Origin: Artemia franciscana
Lineage: Eukaryota; Arthropoda; Branchiopoda; Anostraca; Artemiidae
Assembly: GCF_032884065.1 (NCBI RefSeq)
Contig: NC_088879.1
Coordinates: 19,020,038-19,084,037 of the forward strand
DNA: 64,000 nucleotides
Direction of reading: 5' to 3'
The notes beneath the pieces were generated by a model. That model was given only the letters and a program-made list of their open reading frames with translations, did no database searches and was not told the DNA's origin. This document shows, in pieces, positions 11,701 to 24,007 of the stretch (position 1 is its first letter; every line of letters starts with the position of its first letter). Made by a program: the position numbers and the translations under genes.

Positions 11701-14340
11701 TTTCTGCAAAAAAAACTGTTAAATATGTTAGGCTTCCTAACGCAAATAGTTTTTTTGTGGGTGAATGATAAAATATTGAGAAAACCTGAATATTGAGGAT
11801 CAGAGTGAAAACTTAATATATTTGACTAACTTTTTTCCCGATACGAAAAAAAGTAAATTAGTGAAAAAGTTTGCTATGGAACACACAGCTGACTACGGAA
11901 ACAGGTAACTCATTAGCAGGTTGGCAAGAGCGTATTCATCCTGGGAAATGTCAATATATCATTAATAAATACCAAAAAAGTAAAATGAAAAAGGTTCAAC
12001 TAAGTTACACTATGCGTGCAAATTTGCAAAATTATTTGAGTCCGTTCAAGCCGGTTTCGTGAAACCATTCAGGGTTTGGCCAACCTGGCTATTCCCTATT
12101 CGCTTTGAACGTACAAAGTACACGAAACATGACGAATTTTCTGATCAATTTTATTTTCATTTTTTTTATTGTTATATTTTGAGTGAAATTGAAAGTAGGG
12201 CTTCTGTCTAGCTTAGAAAATTATTGCACCAGGTGAAGGAACTCATGAATATAGCTAATGCACAAAATAGGGCACAGCAACGTGTTTTCAAATTTCTACC
12301 TTCTCCATTACCCTTCCACTATACATAGATTGGGTAGATTATATAAATTTGCGAGGCATTTATCTCAAATAAAAGATAATTATGCACACAAAGCTCTTTT
12401 TATTTTAGAAGGCAGTAACCTACAGGAGATTATAGTTTTGTGCTAAATATTACATAACTCAAGTCAAAGTTGCATCCAGTTTGGAATTGCTGCCAAAGAT
12501 AAAGAGAATTTCTGTTTTTGTAATCATTTAATGTAATTGTTGCAAAGTTTAGCTGAAAAGAGAATAAATATAATAGAATATTATTTTTACAAAAAAAATT
12601 AAAACCATCAAATTACAAAATTAAATTTTTGGCAAATCCCTTACTATTATAAAATCATTTAATATAAGGGTATTTTATGATTTTGATTAAATGGGAGCGG
12701 GAGAACTTTTCTCTTCCTCAATGAGTTATTCCTAAGTAATACTGCTCAAACGTGAGGGTCATAAGCATACCTCTTAGACAGTGCTTTCAGTTTTAATTTA
12801 AGAAATTTGGGGAGACGTAAATAAGTTTGGATAAAACAAATAAGCGACGATAGATATTTTTAACTAAGGGCGTTAAAATACCTTATAATTACAGGGAACA
12901 AATAAAACTTTAAATTTGATGTTGTTTCTGAGAGAAAAAGCCTAATACTTAGATAATTATAACACATTATTAGGGACACATCTGCACAGAGGGAGGAATG
13001 AAATTTCCTCTTTGAAATTATAAGAGAAAAATCTCTTCTTTTCATGTATCCGTATATCATGTCATATTACCATTTTTACTTAAACCAGGAACGACATTAA
13101 TTTGAAAATTGATTAGCATTGGCGGCATATAAAAGCCACTTGTGAAATGTAGTACATTTGTCTTTACTTCCTTTGATGGATACCGCTTTCTATTTACTGT
13201 CTGATGTATAGGTTCTGGGGGAAATACTATTTCAAAATGCTTATATCTTCGTTTGAAAACAATTTTCCCTTCTTTCTATTTTTCTTCGTCAGACATAATG
13301 AAAAACAAGTCTCTAATCAGACGTCAACTACGGGTCAATTGGAATAAAAATTGACAATCCCCTTGTTGGTGAAACCAAGTTAAAATCGTTAACACTTCTT
13401 CTTCCAAATCGATAGGCTTGGGATAAGGTTACAGAACACTCAGGGAGAGGAGGGGAAAGGTATGTTTTTAAAAGAGAAAATACCGTATTTCTTAGCATTG
13501 TTTTTCGTCAATTTTAATGTTTGAGCAGAAAAAAGGGGGAAAGGGCCAGATTTTCTCCTTTTAGCCCCCTATAGAAGAGGATCAAAATACGTAAAAGGCC
13601 ATTTATAGTCACCATGTTTATAGATAAGTACTATCTTTGGTATAAATGTCCGAATAAGCCCTTACCTCCCTAAAAACCAGAAAATATACCACGTAAGATA
13701 GACGAGGACAATCCTGGTGTGTGTTATCAAAATACATAATTGAATACATGCATTGCTGGCTGGATTAGTTTCATTCGCTTTGTTTCCAATTATGTGCACA
13801 ACAATTTGGTATCATCAGACTTTAATTATGCTTACGAATAAATTAACTGCAGCTTTTTTTAAGAAATAATATATATAATCTATTTATAATTCTTGACAAT
13901 CAATCGAGAATGCAAAGAGAAATTTCCTTCACCCACAGGTCTTGGACTGTATTCTTTTTTTTTTTATTTCGTCTATGCGAAATTTCGATAGTACAAAGGA
14001 AAACCTAAGGGTTTATGAAAATTTTAATAATGCATTTTTTTTTCAAGGGTCATAAAACAAGAACAAATTTTCTTATAGAGCTCGGTCAGACCGTATGTAG
14101 TTTTGGGAAGATTTTGGAAGTATTTCGTGTGTGTAGCAAAAATATGTTTGAAAAGCCATAGCTAAAAGGAATTATGCTTCTGAATTCAACATATAAAAGC
14201 TACATTAGAAAAACACAAAAAATTAAACTATCAATTTAAGAAAAAGGCAAAAAACAACACAAACAGAAATCCTGACTAAAAAACTATGGGCGATGGAAAA
14301 TTTTGGTAACAAGTTCAAATTGAGCCTTTTCAGATATGTC
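11700..14340. other. No gene seen
   Basis: AT-rich sequence. I found no splice-bounded frame, RNA gene or well-supported repeat. Confidence 0.45.
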
Positions 14341-14439
14341 TTGGGCCCAAGACACCGTCACAAGGTATGCGGGGGTACTTGTGATAAAATTGTCGAGCTA
14401 AAACCGAATAAAGTAAACTGGCCTGTTCTCACTTTCAAG

Positions 14440-14818
14440 AAGATGATATACGAGACCTAAGTCCTAAATGCATTATTGCCAAGCAAATGTGTCACTACCG
14501 TTCGTTCAAATTACAGTTCGAGTCAAAAACTGATCTAATGAAGGCGATAGCAAATCTGCAAGCGATTGTTTTTGAGAAAATCCAGGTTTCGGATTTTTTT
14601 TTTCGTCTAAGTGTTACAAATGTCAAGCCTATGGGAATATTTCTGGCGCGTGCAAGAAATTTTGTATTTGTTCAGTTGGTGGCGAAGGACACTCTAGTTC
14701 TAAGATTGATTTCTGTTCCAGACCGACAAAATCTGCGCTAAGCAAGTCTACTGATCATTCCTACTGTAGCTACAAGTGCCACGTAGCCCAATCTCTGCTA
14801 AAACATATTTCGAAATAA
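14440..14818 (+). pseudogene. LINE ORF1 C-terminal part with zinc knuckle
   Basis: One frame reads DLSPKCIIAKQMCHYRSF and LQAIVFEKIQVSD. After a shift in the T-run near 14595 it continues with CYKCQAYGNISGAC, a CCHC-type knuckle in which the expected His is Asn. More Cys/His pairs follow, ending HISK and TAA at 14816-14818. This is the nucleic-acid-binding ORF1 protein of a LINE; the frameshift breaks it. Confidence 0.7.
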
Positions 14819-15485
14819 TGCTGCGTCCAACTTCGATTCTATCATGGAATATAAATGGAAAACTTTCTGATAAAATTCTTGTTTTGACCAAGTTGCTCAA
14901 GGAATACGATATTATTTGCCTCCAAGAACATTTTTGTCAGAAGACAAAAGGGAATTGATCAAAATCTCGTGGGATTGCATTGTGTTTTTCTCTCCGGTAA
15001 AAATAACGGCAGCGTGTGGACGTCCCACCGGCGGCCTCTCGATTTTGACTCGCTTATTCTGTAAATTAATCGAACCAGGTGATCATATTCTTGCAGTGTC
15101 ATTTATGAATACGTCCATAATGAATCTTTACCTACCAACAAACTACTGTTACGAGAAATCCGACGCGAAGTTTACGGGGGCTTGCAAGAAAGTGAGTAAG
15201 CTGATCAAAAAAAACGCAAAATCCGCAGTCATGCATTCAATATTAATAGACGACTTTAACTGTGATTTGACTTATAAAACACTCCCCAGAAGCCAGCTCT
15301 TTCGGAGCTCCATTTCCCCTTCATATTCATTAGTTGACGAAAATGAATCCAATACCTACATCGGCTCCAGCTCTTCAACTTCGAACCTCGATCATGTTGT
15401 GTCTTCTATTCCCATTAAACAAGCCGCTGTACTTCGTGAAGGCTACTAGTCTGACCACTTACCCATTTGTGTGACAATTGAGTGC
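14818..15485 (+). pseudogene. LINE ORF2 N-terminus: APE-type endonuclease
   Basis: The ATG at 14818 overlaps the ORF1 stop. The visible endonuclease landmarks are SWNINGK, IICLQEHF (catalytic Glu), IDDFNCDL (the GDFN-type motif, here DDFN) and SDHLPI (catalytic His). A frameshift lies between about 14925 and 14958, and an in-frame TAG (15447-15449) sits just before SDHLPI. This nuclease nicks the target DNA for target-primed reverse transcription. Confidence 0.8.
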
Positions 15486-15699
15486 AATGTCGAAAGCAAA
15501 ACCCAGCAAGAAGAAAAGTGTTTTTACATTCAAGACTGGAGTCACGTTAATTGTCAGTTATTCATGTCCGAGTGACCCGTTATTCAACAAAATTACAAGT
15601 TCCTTTTGACCTACTTAGTTCAGAATGCAGGTTTTATGTTAGTGAGTGCGAGATTGAAATACAGCTAAGTAGTTATCTTGCAGAAATCAACCACGCGCT

Positions 15700-16740
15700 T
15701 TGATGCGCAGAAAAGTGTGCAGTGCCATCTAGACATGTTCACAAAACACAGAAGTCATCGACTGGTCTAAAAATCTTCTTTCAGCTTACGATTCAGCTAA
15801 ATTGTGGCTCCGAATCTGATAAACTGTGCTCCGGTATAGTGAACGAATTGCGTTTGAAGACAAAAAGAAAGTTCAAAAGAGCCCTTAAAAACCACAAAAT
15901 AATATTGATTAAACAAAATGTCGATAAGATAGATAGTGATCCTTCACTTTTGTGGAAAAGTTTTAAACGCAGTGATCGTGCTTCTGACGGTAGTATTCCA
16001 GAAAAAAAATGATTGATTATCATAAAAGTGAGTTTTCGTCGCCTGACCTTGTTGCAGAAAGTAAATATTACTCTATAATTCACTCTATGCGCCCTGCTTT
16101 CACAGTGACGACGTCTGATTTTGAGTTTACTAGAAAAAAAAAATTAAGAAAAAATTATCTGCCGGTGTTGATTTAATATCTGCTAAACACTTCGAAAAAT
16201 ATAGTGATCTTTTGTCACAGCATCTTTTGTTACTTTTTCAAATGTCTATCTCTTCTGGTATTGTGATTCAACAGTTTTATATTGGCCACATTACACCCAT
16301 ACAAAAAAGGGATAAAAGATCTCGATGATCGTCGATGGTATTGGCCTTTAATCGTTTCTAGCACTTCTTTTAAATATTTGTGCCAATCATTCTTAGAGAT
16401 ATTTCCCAAAAGTGTTCTGTGCATGCGCACCAATTCGGCTTTCAGAAAAATTTAGTCGTGAGCATGCTCTTTTTTTCCTTTTCAAGGTTCTTGTAGATGT
16501 GGAAGGTTCCGGGGATTTGCTTGTCTATGCGCACTGAACATAGCCAGGGCATTTGATCCGTGTATTTTTGCCCAAATTTTCGTAGAGGCTCTAAAGAGAG
16601 GGGTTGACTTCTCAGTTATAAAGTGTCTTCGATACGTATATAAACATCTTCGTGCCAAAAGGAAGTGCAGCTCAGAGCTTTTTAATATGGGGAAGGTCTT
16701 ACTTCCCCTGCGATAGATCCCTCCGACTTCCTGAAACTTG
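15700..16740 (+). pseudogene. LINE ORF2 linker and N-terminal reverse transcriptase
   Basis: A stretch with RLKTKRKFKRALKNHK and DPSLLWKSFKR is the linker before the RT. Shifted RT pieces follow, including ITPIQK-like text near 16290 and ALNIARAFDP (16530-16560), the RT block normally reading LDIxxAFD. The YADD catalytic block is missing, so the RT was deleted or truncated at about 16700. Confidence 0.65.
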
Positions 16741-17032
16741 TATCCCCCTTTCTAGACACCGGATTTATTTTAAATTAGCTTATATCCTTCTCTATTTTTA
16801 TGATATTATGAACGAGATATGATTGTTATGATTTATGTCTTATGTGTTTCCTATTACGATTGTATTACGTTATGGATCTTTTGATTATGTTTTTATGATT
16901 GTAAAAACTACTTCTTTTTGCTCAGCCTACAATTTTTTTTTCTCTTTTCTCTTTTTACTCCTTATGTTGTACTCTGTCATTTAGGAAATCTGCACCACCT
17001 TTTGTTTTGACAGGGTATAAGTAAATTGAATT

Positions 17033-20000
17033 GATATCGCATGTACTAAATTCTTGCTTAGTATGGCAAAAAAAAAAAAATAAAGTCTGCTAATTTTATA
17101 TTTTTCTCTGAAAGATGAAGAATCAATGCGAATAAAACCACTGGGTGTATTTAAAACTTTTAAAATCTGAGATATTACTATCACATGAATCGCTTTGTCA
17201 GCTATTAATTGTATGCAACAACAAAAATAAAGATTTTCCTTAATTATTCTCTAAAAAAGTAATCTAAATCTAAGTATCAATATTGAAAAATACAAAATCT
17301 GTTTGTTGTGGCTACTACCAAATTTTACTCTCTAGAAAACTATGAGAAGTATTGGCGGCTTCAGCCCGCCTCTTTTGGGGGATTCACACAATCAGAAGCA
17401 TGAGTCATTCTATTATTCTTACAAACAAGAGCTAAGAGCTCATATGGCACTTGTGACGAGGCAAGAAGAGCTAAGAGCCAAGAGATCATATGGCATGAGC
17501 TCTAGCAAAATTCTATGAATCAATAGATTGATTTAAAAAGAAAATAAGAGGCTTAATGCCGGTCAGGATTTAAAATAAGAGCTCTAAGTCACGATGTCCT
17601 TCTAAATATCAAAATTCATTAAGATCCGATCACCCACTCGTAAGTTACAAATACCTAATTTTTTTTTAATTTTCCCTCTCCCTTTAGCCCCCCCCCAGAT
17701 GGTCGAATCTGGGAAAACGACTTTATCAAGTCAAATTGTGCAGCTCCCTGACACGCCTACCAATTTTCATCGTCCTAGCACGTCCAGAAGCACCAAACTC
17801 GCCAAACCACTGAACCCCTCCCCCCAACTCCCCCAAAGAGAGCAAATCCAGTACGGTTCTGTCAATTACGTATCAAGGACATTTCCTTATTCTATCCACC
17901 AAGCTTCATCCCGATTCCTCCACTCAAAGTGTTTTCCAAGATTTCCCCCTCCAACTCCCCCAAATGTTAAAAGATCTGGTCGGGATTTGAAATAAGAGCT
18001 CTGAGACATGAATTCCTTCTAAATATCAAATTTCATTAAGATCCGATTACCTATTCGTAAGATAAAAATGCCACAATTTTCACGTTTTCCAAGAATTCCG
18101 GTTTCCCCCTCCAGCTCCCCCCAATGTCACAGGATCTGGTCGGAATTTAAAATTAGAGCTTTAAAGCACAGGATCCTTCTAAATATCAAATTTCATTAAG
18201 GCTGGTAACCCATACGTAAGTTACAAATACCTAAATTTTAAAAATTAGCCCCCCCCCCAACTCCACCAAAGAGAGCAGATCCGGTCCGGTTATGTCAGTC
18301 ACGTATCTTAGGCAGGTTTCTATTCTTCCCATCCAGTTTCATCCTGATCTCACCGCTTTAAGTATTTTCTAAGATTTCCGGTCCCCCAAACCGCCCCCCC
18401 CCCAATTACGCTTGATCCGGTTGATATTTAAAATAAGAGATCTGAGTTACGAAGTCCTTCTAAATATGAAGTTTCACGAAGATCCGATCACTCCTTCGTA
18501 AGTTAAAAATACGTCATTTTTTCTAATTTTTCAGAATTAACCCCCCACCCCAATAGAGCAGATCCGTTCCAATTATGTAAATCACGTACCTAAGACTTCT
18601 GCTTATTTTTCCCACCAAGTTTCATACCGATCCCTCCAATCTAAGCGTTTTCCATGATTTTAGGTTCCCCCACCCCAAACTCCGCCCAATGTCACCAGAT
18701 CCGGTCGGGATTTAAAATAAGAGCTTTGAGACACGATATCCTTCTAAATATCAAATTTCATTGAGATCCGATCATCCGTTCGTAAGTTAAAAATACCTCA
18801 TTTTTTCTAATTATTCAGAATAACCCCCCCTCCAACTACCCCAAAAAGAGCGGATCCGTTCCGGTTATGTCAATCAAGTATCTAGGACCTATGCTTATTT
18901 TTCCCACCAAGTTTCATCCCGATCCCTCCACTCTAAGTATTTTCCAAGTTTAAGGTTTCCCCATCCCAACTCCCCCCCCCCCAATGTCACCAGATCCAGT
19001 CAGGATTTATAATAAGAGCTCTGAGACACACAATATTCTTCTAAATATCAAATTTCATCCGATCACCCGTTCGTAAGTTAAAAAAGCCTCATTTATTCTA
19101 ATTTTTCAGAATTAAACCCCCCCCCCAACTACCCCAAAAAGAGCGGATCCGTTCCGGTATGTCAATCATGTATCTAGGACTTGTGCTTATTTTTCCCACC
19201 AAGTTTCATCCCGATCCCTCCAATCTAAGTGTTTTCCAAGTTTTAGGTTTCCTCCTCCCAACTCCCCCCCCCCCCCCTATGTCACTAGATCCGGTCAAGA
19301 TTTAAAATAAGAGCTCTGAGACACGATATCCTTCTAAATATAAAATTTCATTGAGATCCGATCACCCGTTCGTAAGTTAAAGTTAAAAGTTAAGTTAAAG
19401 TTAAAGTTCGTTAAGTTAAACATACCTCATTTTTTCTAACTTTTCAGAATTAACCCCCCCCCCCCCAACTACCCCAAAGAGAGTGGATCCGTTCCGGTTA
19501 TGTCAATCAAGTATCTAGGACTTGTGCTTATTTTTCCCACCAGGTTTCATCCCGATCCCTCCACTCTAAGTGTTTTCCAAGATTTCAGGTTTCCCACTCC
19601 CAGCTCTCGCCCTCCCCCTAATGTCACCAGATCCTGTCGGAATTTAAAAAAAACAGCTTTGAGACATGATATCCTTCCAAACATCAAATTTCATTAAGAT
19701 CTGATCAACCGTTCGTAAGTTAAAAATACTTCATTTTTTCGAATTAACGGGCCTCCACTCCCCCCCCCCCCCAGATAGTCAAATTGGGAAAACGACTATT
19801 TCTAATTTAATCTGGTCCGGTCTCTGATACGCCTGCCAAATTTCATCGTCCTAGCTTACCTGGAAGTGCCTAAAGTAGCAAAACCGGGACCGACAGAATT
19901 TGCGATTGCCATGTGTCACTTGGTTAATACCAAGTGCTGTAAAAATATTATGCGACGTTTCCTACATAAACTTGGATTATTTTTAGCGTGGATCTTGATG

Positions 20001-21755
20001 ACATACTATAAATAAACGACTGACAATCTTTAACTAAATAATTTTTTAATCAGAAATTATTTTCATTGCCTTCTTTCTCAAATTTAATTTGAGAAAGCAT
20101 CGATATTAAATTAGTATAGACAGCCAAAATCAATTGCAGCCACGGCAAGACGATTAAGTTTCGTAAGACTCTGCTCAAATTTCCATCTATAAATCTAAAA
20201 ATCAAACTCAAATCTAATTATTAAAAAAAAAAAAAAATATGGCAACACACCGATATTATTTTTGTGGAATAATACTTGATATGTAAAAAAAAGCGAAAAA
20301 AAAGCAAGTATCCTAAAACCGTAAGTCTCCAACTAAGTGGACCCTAGCATTCAAGAAAAGTTTTAGCAATTATAGCCCCCTTCAAAATTGCGATCGAAAA
20401 CAGGTCCCCAAAGGTTTCTAATTTACTTTAAAGATTGTATTTTAATGTGAGTTCTTTTATATTCGTTTTTTCTTCATTTCTTTTGCTGAGGACGGCCCCT
20501 GGATATGGGGTCGAAATATTCATTTAAAGCTGCGTTCCACTGTCTTATATAAGACATTTCCCTATTGTTCTACTTGTTGTTTAAGATGGACTTGTTGATA
20601 AAACTGACTTCGAATCGGCAGGTAATTAACTGCAGTGTGGCGACTGATGGGATTTACCATTAAAACCATTACTTTACCAATATTCAGTTTTTCAGCAGCG
20701 TGCAGACTCAGAATATACATCTATCAAGTCTTATCCATTTTTTATTGTAAAATTAGCAAACAGCAAAAAAATCAGTTGATCAAATTGACAGAAGATTAGG
20801 GTCTTGTTTACAAGTTGTCAAAACAAGATAAAAAATAAATTTTGGGAAATTGTTATCAAAGTTTCAGGATATCGCACATACTAAATTATTGCTTAGTATG
20901 GCAAACAAAGATTAAAATCTGCTAATTTTATATTTTTCTCTGAAAGATGAAGAATCACAGTGACTAAAACCACTGGGTGTATTTAACGCTTTTTAAAACT
21001 GAGCTATTACTACTACATGAATCACTTAATGAGCTACAAGTTGTTTGCAACAACAAAAATAACGATTATCCTTAATTTAAAACGATTATCTTGATTATTT
21101 ATTTAAAAAAAATTAAATTAGAGCATCAATACTGAAAAACACAAAATTTGTTCGTTATGACTAGTACCAACTTTTACTCGTTAGCAAACTATGAGAAGTA
21201 TGGGCGGCTTTAGGCCGCCTCTTTTGGGGATTCCCACAATCAGAAGCATGAGACGTTCAATCTTTCTTACAAAAAATATTCCGCGGCGTTTTCTATATAA
21301 ACTTGGATTATTTTTAGCGTGGATCTCGATGACATACTATAAATGCTTGACTGACAATTTCTAACTAAATAATTTTCTAATCAGAAATTATTTTCTTTAC
21401 CTTCTTTTCAAAATTTAATTTGAGAAAGTATCAGTACTGAACTAGCATAGACAGCCAAAATCAATTGCACCCATGGCAAGACGATTAAGTTTCGTAAAAC
21501 TCTGCTCAAATTTCCATCTATAAATCTAAAAATTAAACTCAAATCTAGTTTATAAAAAAAAGCAACACGCCGATATTATTTTTGTGTAATAATACATGAT
21601 ATGTATAGAAATAGAAAAAAAAAAAAATAAGCAACTATCCTAAAACCGTAAGTCTCCAGCTAAGTGGACCGTAACATTCAAGAAAATGTTTAGTAAGCAC
21701 AGGCCCCTTTAAAATTGCGACCGAAAAAAGGTCCCAAAAGGTTTCTAATTTGCTA
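17033..21755. repeat. Tandem duplication, left copy split by an insertion
   Basis: The left copy is 17033-17425 plus 19941-20425; the right copy is 20869-21755. Both begin GATATCGCA, share CTGAAAGATGAAGAATCA and a GGCGGCTT...GCCGCCTC hairpin near 17357/21205, and continue through GACTGACAAT and CGTAAGTCTCCA. The right copy is uninterrupted and so shows the pre-insertion state. The spacer 20426-20868 carries nothing I recognise. Confidence 0.85.
17426..19940 (+). mobile_element. 2.5-kb inverted-repeat element with expanded internal array
   Basis: The element starts CAAGAGCTAAGAGCTCATATGGCAC and ends ACCAAGTGC. Its end modules match the short copy at 2927-3359. Internally, units of about 280-300 bp repeat from 17560 to 19740. 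Each carries GATCCGGTCGGGATTTAAAA, a GAGCTCTGAGACACGA segment, GATCACCCGTTCGTAAGTTA, C-runs with CAACTACCCC, and TTCATCCCGATCCCTCCA. Starts of the GATCCGG motif fall near 17971, 18133, 18414, 18699, 18993, 19289 and 19633. I see no coding capacity, so it is probably non-autonomous. Confidence 0.75.
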
Positions 21756-21789
21756 GAAATTTTCAAGCATTGGTCCCTGGGCCAAAGGG

Positions 21790-22145
21790 GACAAGATATG
21801 TTTACTTAGAGGGTGCTTTTTTGGACGGGGGGCGAACTCAGAACTTCGCAAAAAACTTGCCGACCTCAGATTAAAACTTTCAGTCTTAGGTTCCGAGCCA
21901 AGAGTACCCTAATTTAGTCAAAAATTGGTCAAATTTAGTCATTTAGTTTAAATTAATCAAAATATAGTCAAAAATTAGTAATTAATTTAGTTAAAATTAG
22001 ATATGTTTGTTTAGAGGTGTTTTTTTCTCCGGGGGGGGGGGGAGAGGGACGAGCTCAGAACTTCGCGAAAAACTTGTCGATCTCACTTTAAAACTGAGCC
22101 TTAGGTCCCGAGCCAAGAAGAACCTAACTTAGTCGAAAAATTAGT
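21790..22145. repeat. Direct repeat pair
   Basis: GATATGTTTACTTAGAGG...GAACTCAGAACTTCGC near 21796-21850 recurs at 21992-22065, followed in both by AAAAACTTG(C/T)CGA and (G/C)GAGCCAAGA. The AT-rich filler between has several TAGTCAAAAATT variants. Confidence 0.65.
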
Positions 22146-22339
22146 ATAAGGGCATGTTTTTCCTTAAAAAAAAAAGGGCCTGACTTTTTTCTGATCAACT
22201 CATATCTTAAATCGTTAAGTCTTTGGGTCAAGCGAACAATGTGCCACTGTACAATCAAAAATAAAAAGACTAAAGTGGGTTCCCTTGAAAAAGGATCAAA
22301 TATCGACGCTAGAGGACTATAGACAGGCAAGTCTAATTG

Positions 22340-23295
22340 TAGTCCTGATAAGATGAATTAAGTTTCATAGATTTTATGGCAACACGATCCTTTTTTGGCA
22401 ACACACTGAGAATTGTTCTTTACAAAATTGGTCCAATATTTTTTTTTTTCACCAAATAAGAAAACATTCGTTTGACTAGTGAATTTCCATTATACTTGCA
22501 CTCAATTTCAACTAAATATTTTTATTAAACATTTTTGCTGAATTGCGATTTTTTATTGAAAGAATTGCTAGAAAGCCAAAAAGGGCAACAATAGTGACTC
22601 AGAGCTAAAATAGACCCGAACCAAAAACATATTAATATTTTTGTTACAAATTTTAATTAGAGACGTCCTTACAAAACGATATCCAAAAGCCAGGTTAAAT
22701 CATTATGTTACATGAGTCGCCTTCTTTTTGATCGATGTGACCTGAAAAAAAAAAAAAAAAATTAGCGTGCAGCAGATGAAAGAATAGGTATACACGCTTT
22801 AGTATCAAATATGAGGTCCTATCAAAACATTCCCTGACTTCACTTGGTTTGACTTTTCTTCATAACGTATTTGGAGGATTTTCTTAAAATCGTTTGCCAG
22901 TGGCTGAGTTGACCGCCATTAATATTGCCATTGAATGACTGGCCGGGGCTGAGTTGTGTCAAGACTTTTATTAAGGTTCCCCTTATGCACACCACTATGT
23001 ATCTTCGCATTAGTGAGAGTCAGCGACTACTAAAAAACGATTGAACAATGGGCTTAACTTGCATTTGAGTCTAAGATTCTGAATTAAATTTTAGGCGATC
23101 AGAAAAATTGAGCTGGCAAAGGAAATTTCCAAAAACACTATTATAGGTTAAAATACAGAGGGAGTGTCATTGGGTGATCACTAGCACTCATAGCGACGCT
23201 AAATCTCGGGAAAGGGGACAAAATCGGTAGCATTGAGCAGCGAGGACCGTTAAAACAATTTTTTGCTTGCTAATAAGTAGACAGTATAGTAATAT
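22340..23295. other. No gene seen
   Basis: AT-rich sequence without a feature I can support. Confidence 0.45.
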
Positions 23296-23299
23296 GCAA

Positions 23300-23640
23300 T
23301 AATATTCAAACAGTAAGCTGTGTGAAAAATCTGGTTCAATCCAACTTTCTAGGGCTATAATGAGAGAAAGGTTGAAATGGCAAGGACACTTTCTGCGGAT
23401 GAAGGATTGCCAAAGATCGTCCTTGTCGGCCAATCGCCTATAGCCCAACGAAAGACTGCTCGTCCCCGAATGGAGTGTGAGGATGTCGGAAGAAAAAACT
23501 TAAGGGAAATGAGAACTTCTTTAGAGGTTGTAAAGAGCGAGGCGTTGAATACATTGGGATGGAGGAGGAGCGTACGTAGCTGTTTTGGCCTCAGGAAAAT
23601 TAACACTTCAGTGAGTTGTTACTAGTAGTAGTAGTAATAA
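23300..23640 (+). pseudogene. LINE 3' end with (TAG)n tail
   Basis: Plus-strand frames give SNSKLCEKSGSI, AIMRERLKWQGHFLRMKD and, after a shift, ARPRMECEDVGRKNLREM and LGWRRSVRSCFGL. This is the conserved ORF2 C-terminus of one LINE family. The sequence ends in GTTACTAGTAGTAGTAGTAA. It is 5'-truncated. Confidence 0.8.
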
Positions 23641-23686
23641 GGACAATTACTGCTAGGTTTCAAGTCATAAAAAAAAAACATTTGCA

Positions 23687-24007
23687 ATACAGACGAACCA
23701 GAACTACGTCCAAAGGAAAATATTTCCATCGTAACAATGCTCCTTCACAACCTCCCTTGAAACCATAGATTTTGATAGATAGCAAGATAGTACTTATTTA
23801 ATACCACCTAGTTGTTCCAGTCCTCCAGTCCAAACATTACTGCAATGTTTCAACGTACTTAAATAAATCTGCAATACGAATAAACCAGAGCTACATACAA
23901 AACAAATTTATCCACCGTTGCAATGCTCCTTCACAACCTCTTTTGAAACCACAGATTTTAATAGATAACAAGATGGTACTTCTTCAATGCCACCAAATTG
24001 TTCTACA
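23687..24007. repeat. Direct repeat pair, about 135 bp each
   Basis: 23687-23818 and 23872-24007 share CAATGCTCCTTCACAACCTC, TTGAAACCA(T/C)AGATTTT and ATAGATA(G/A)CAAGAT in order, about 185 bp apart. Confidence 0.8.

Larger units (their letters stand above)
14345..17031 (+). mobile_element. Degenerate two-ORF LINE (Jockey/CR1-like), internally deleted
   Basis: In order: an ORF1 tail with a zinc knuckle, ORF2 with an APE-type endonuclease, a linker, the first part of a reverse transcriptase, then an apparent internal deletion near 16700. An AT-rich 3' untranslated part follows, ending in GTAAATTGAATTGA at about 17018-17031. ORF1 and ORF2 overlap as TAATG at 14816-14820. Several frameshifts and stops show that it is dead. 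The left edge is not resolved. Confidence 0.8.
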
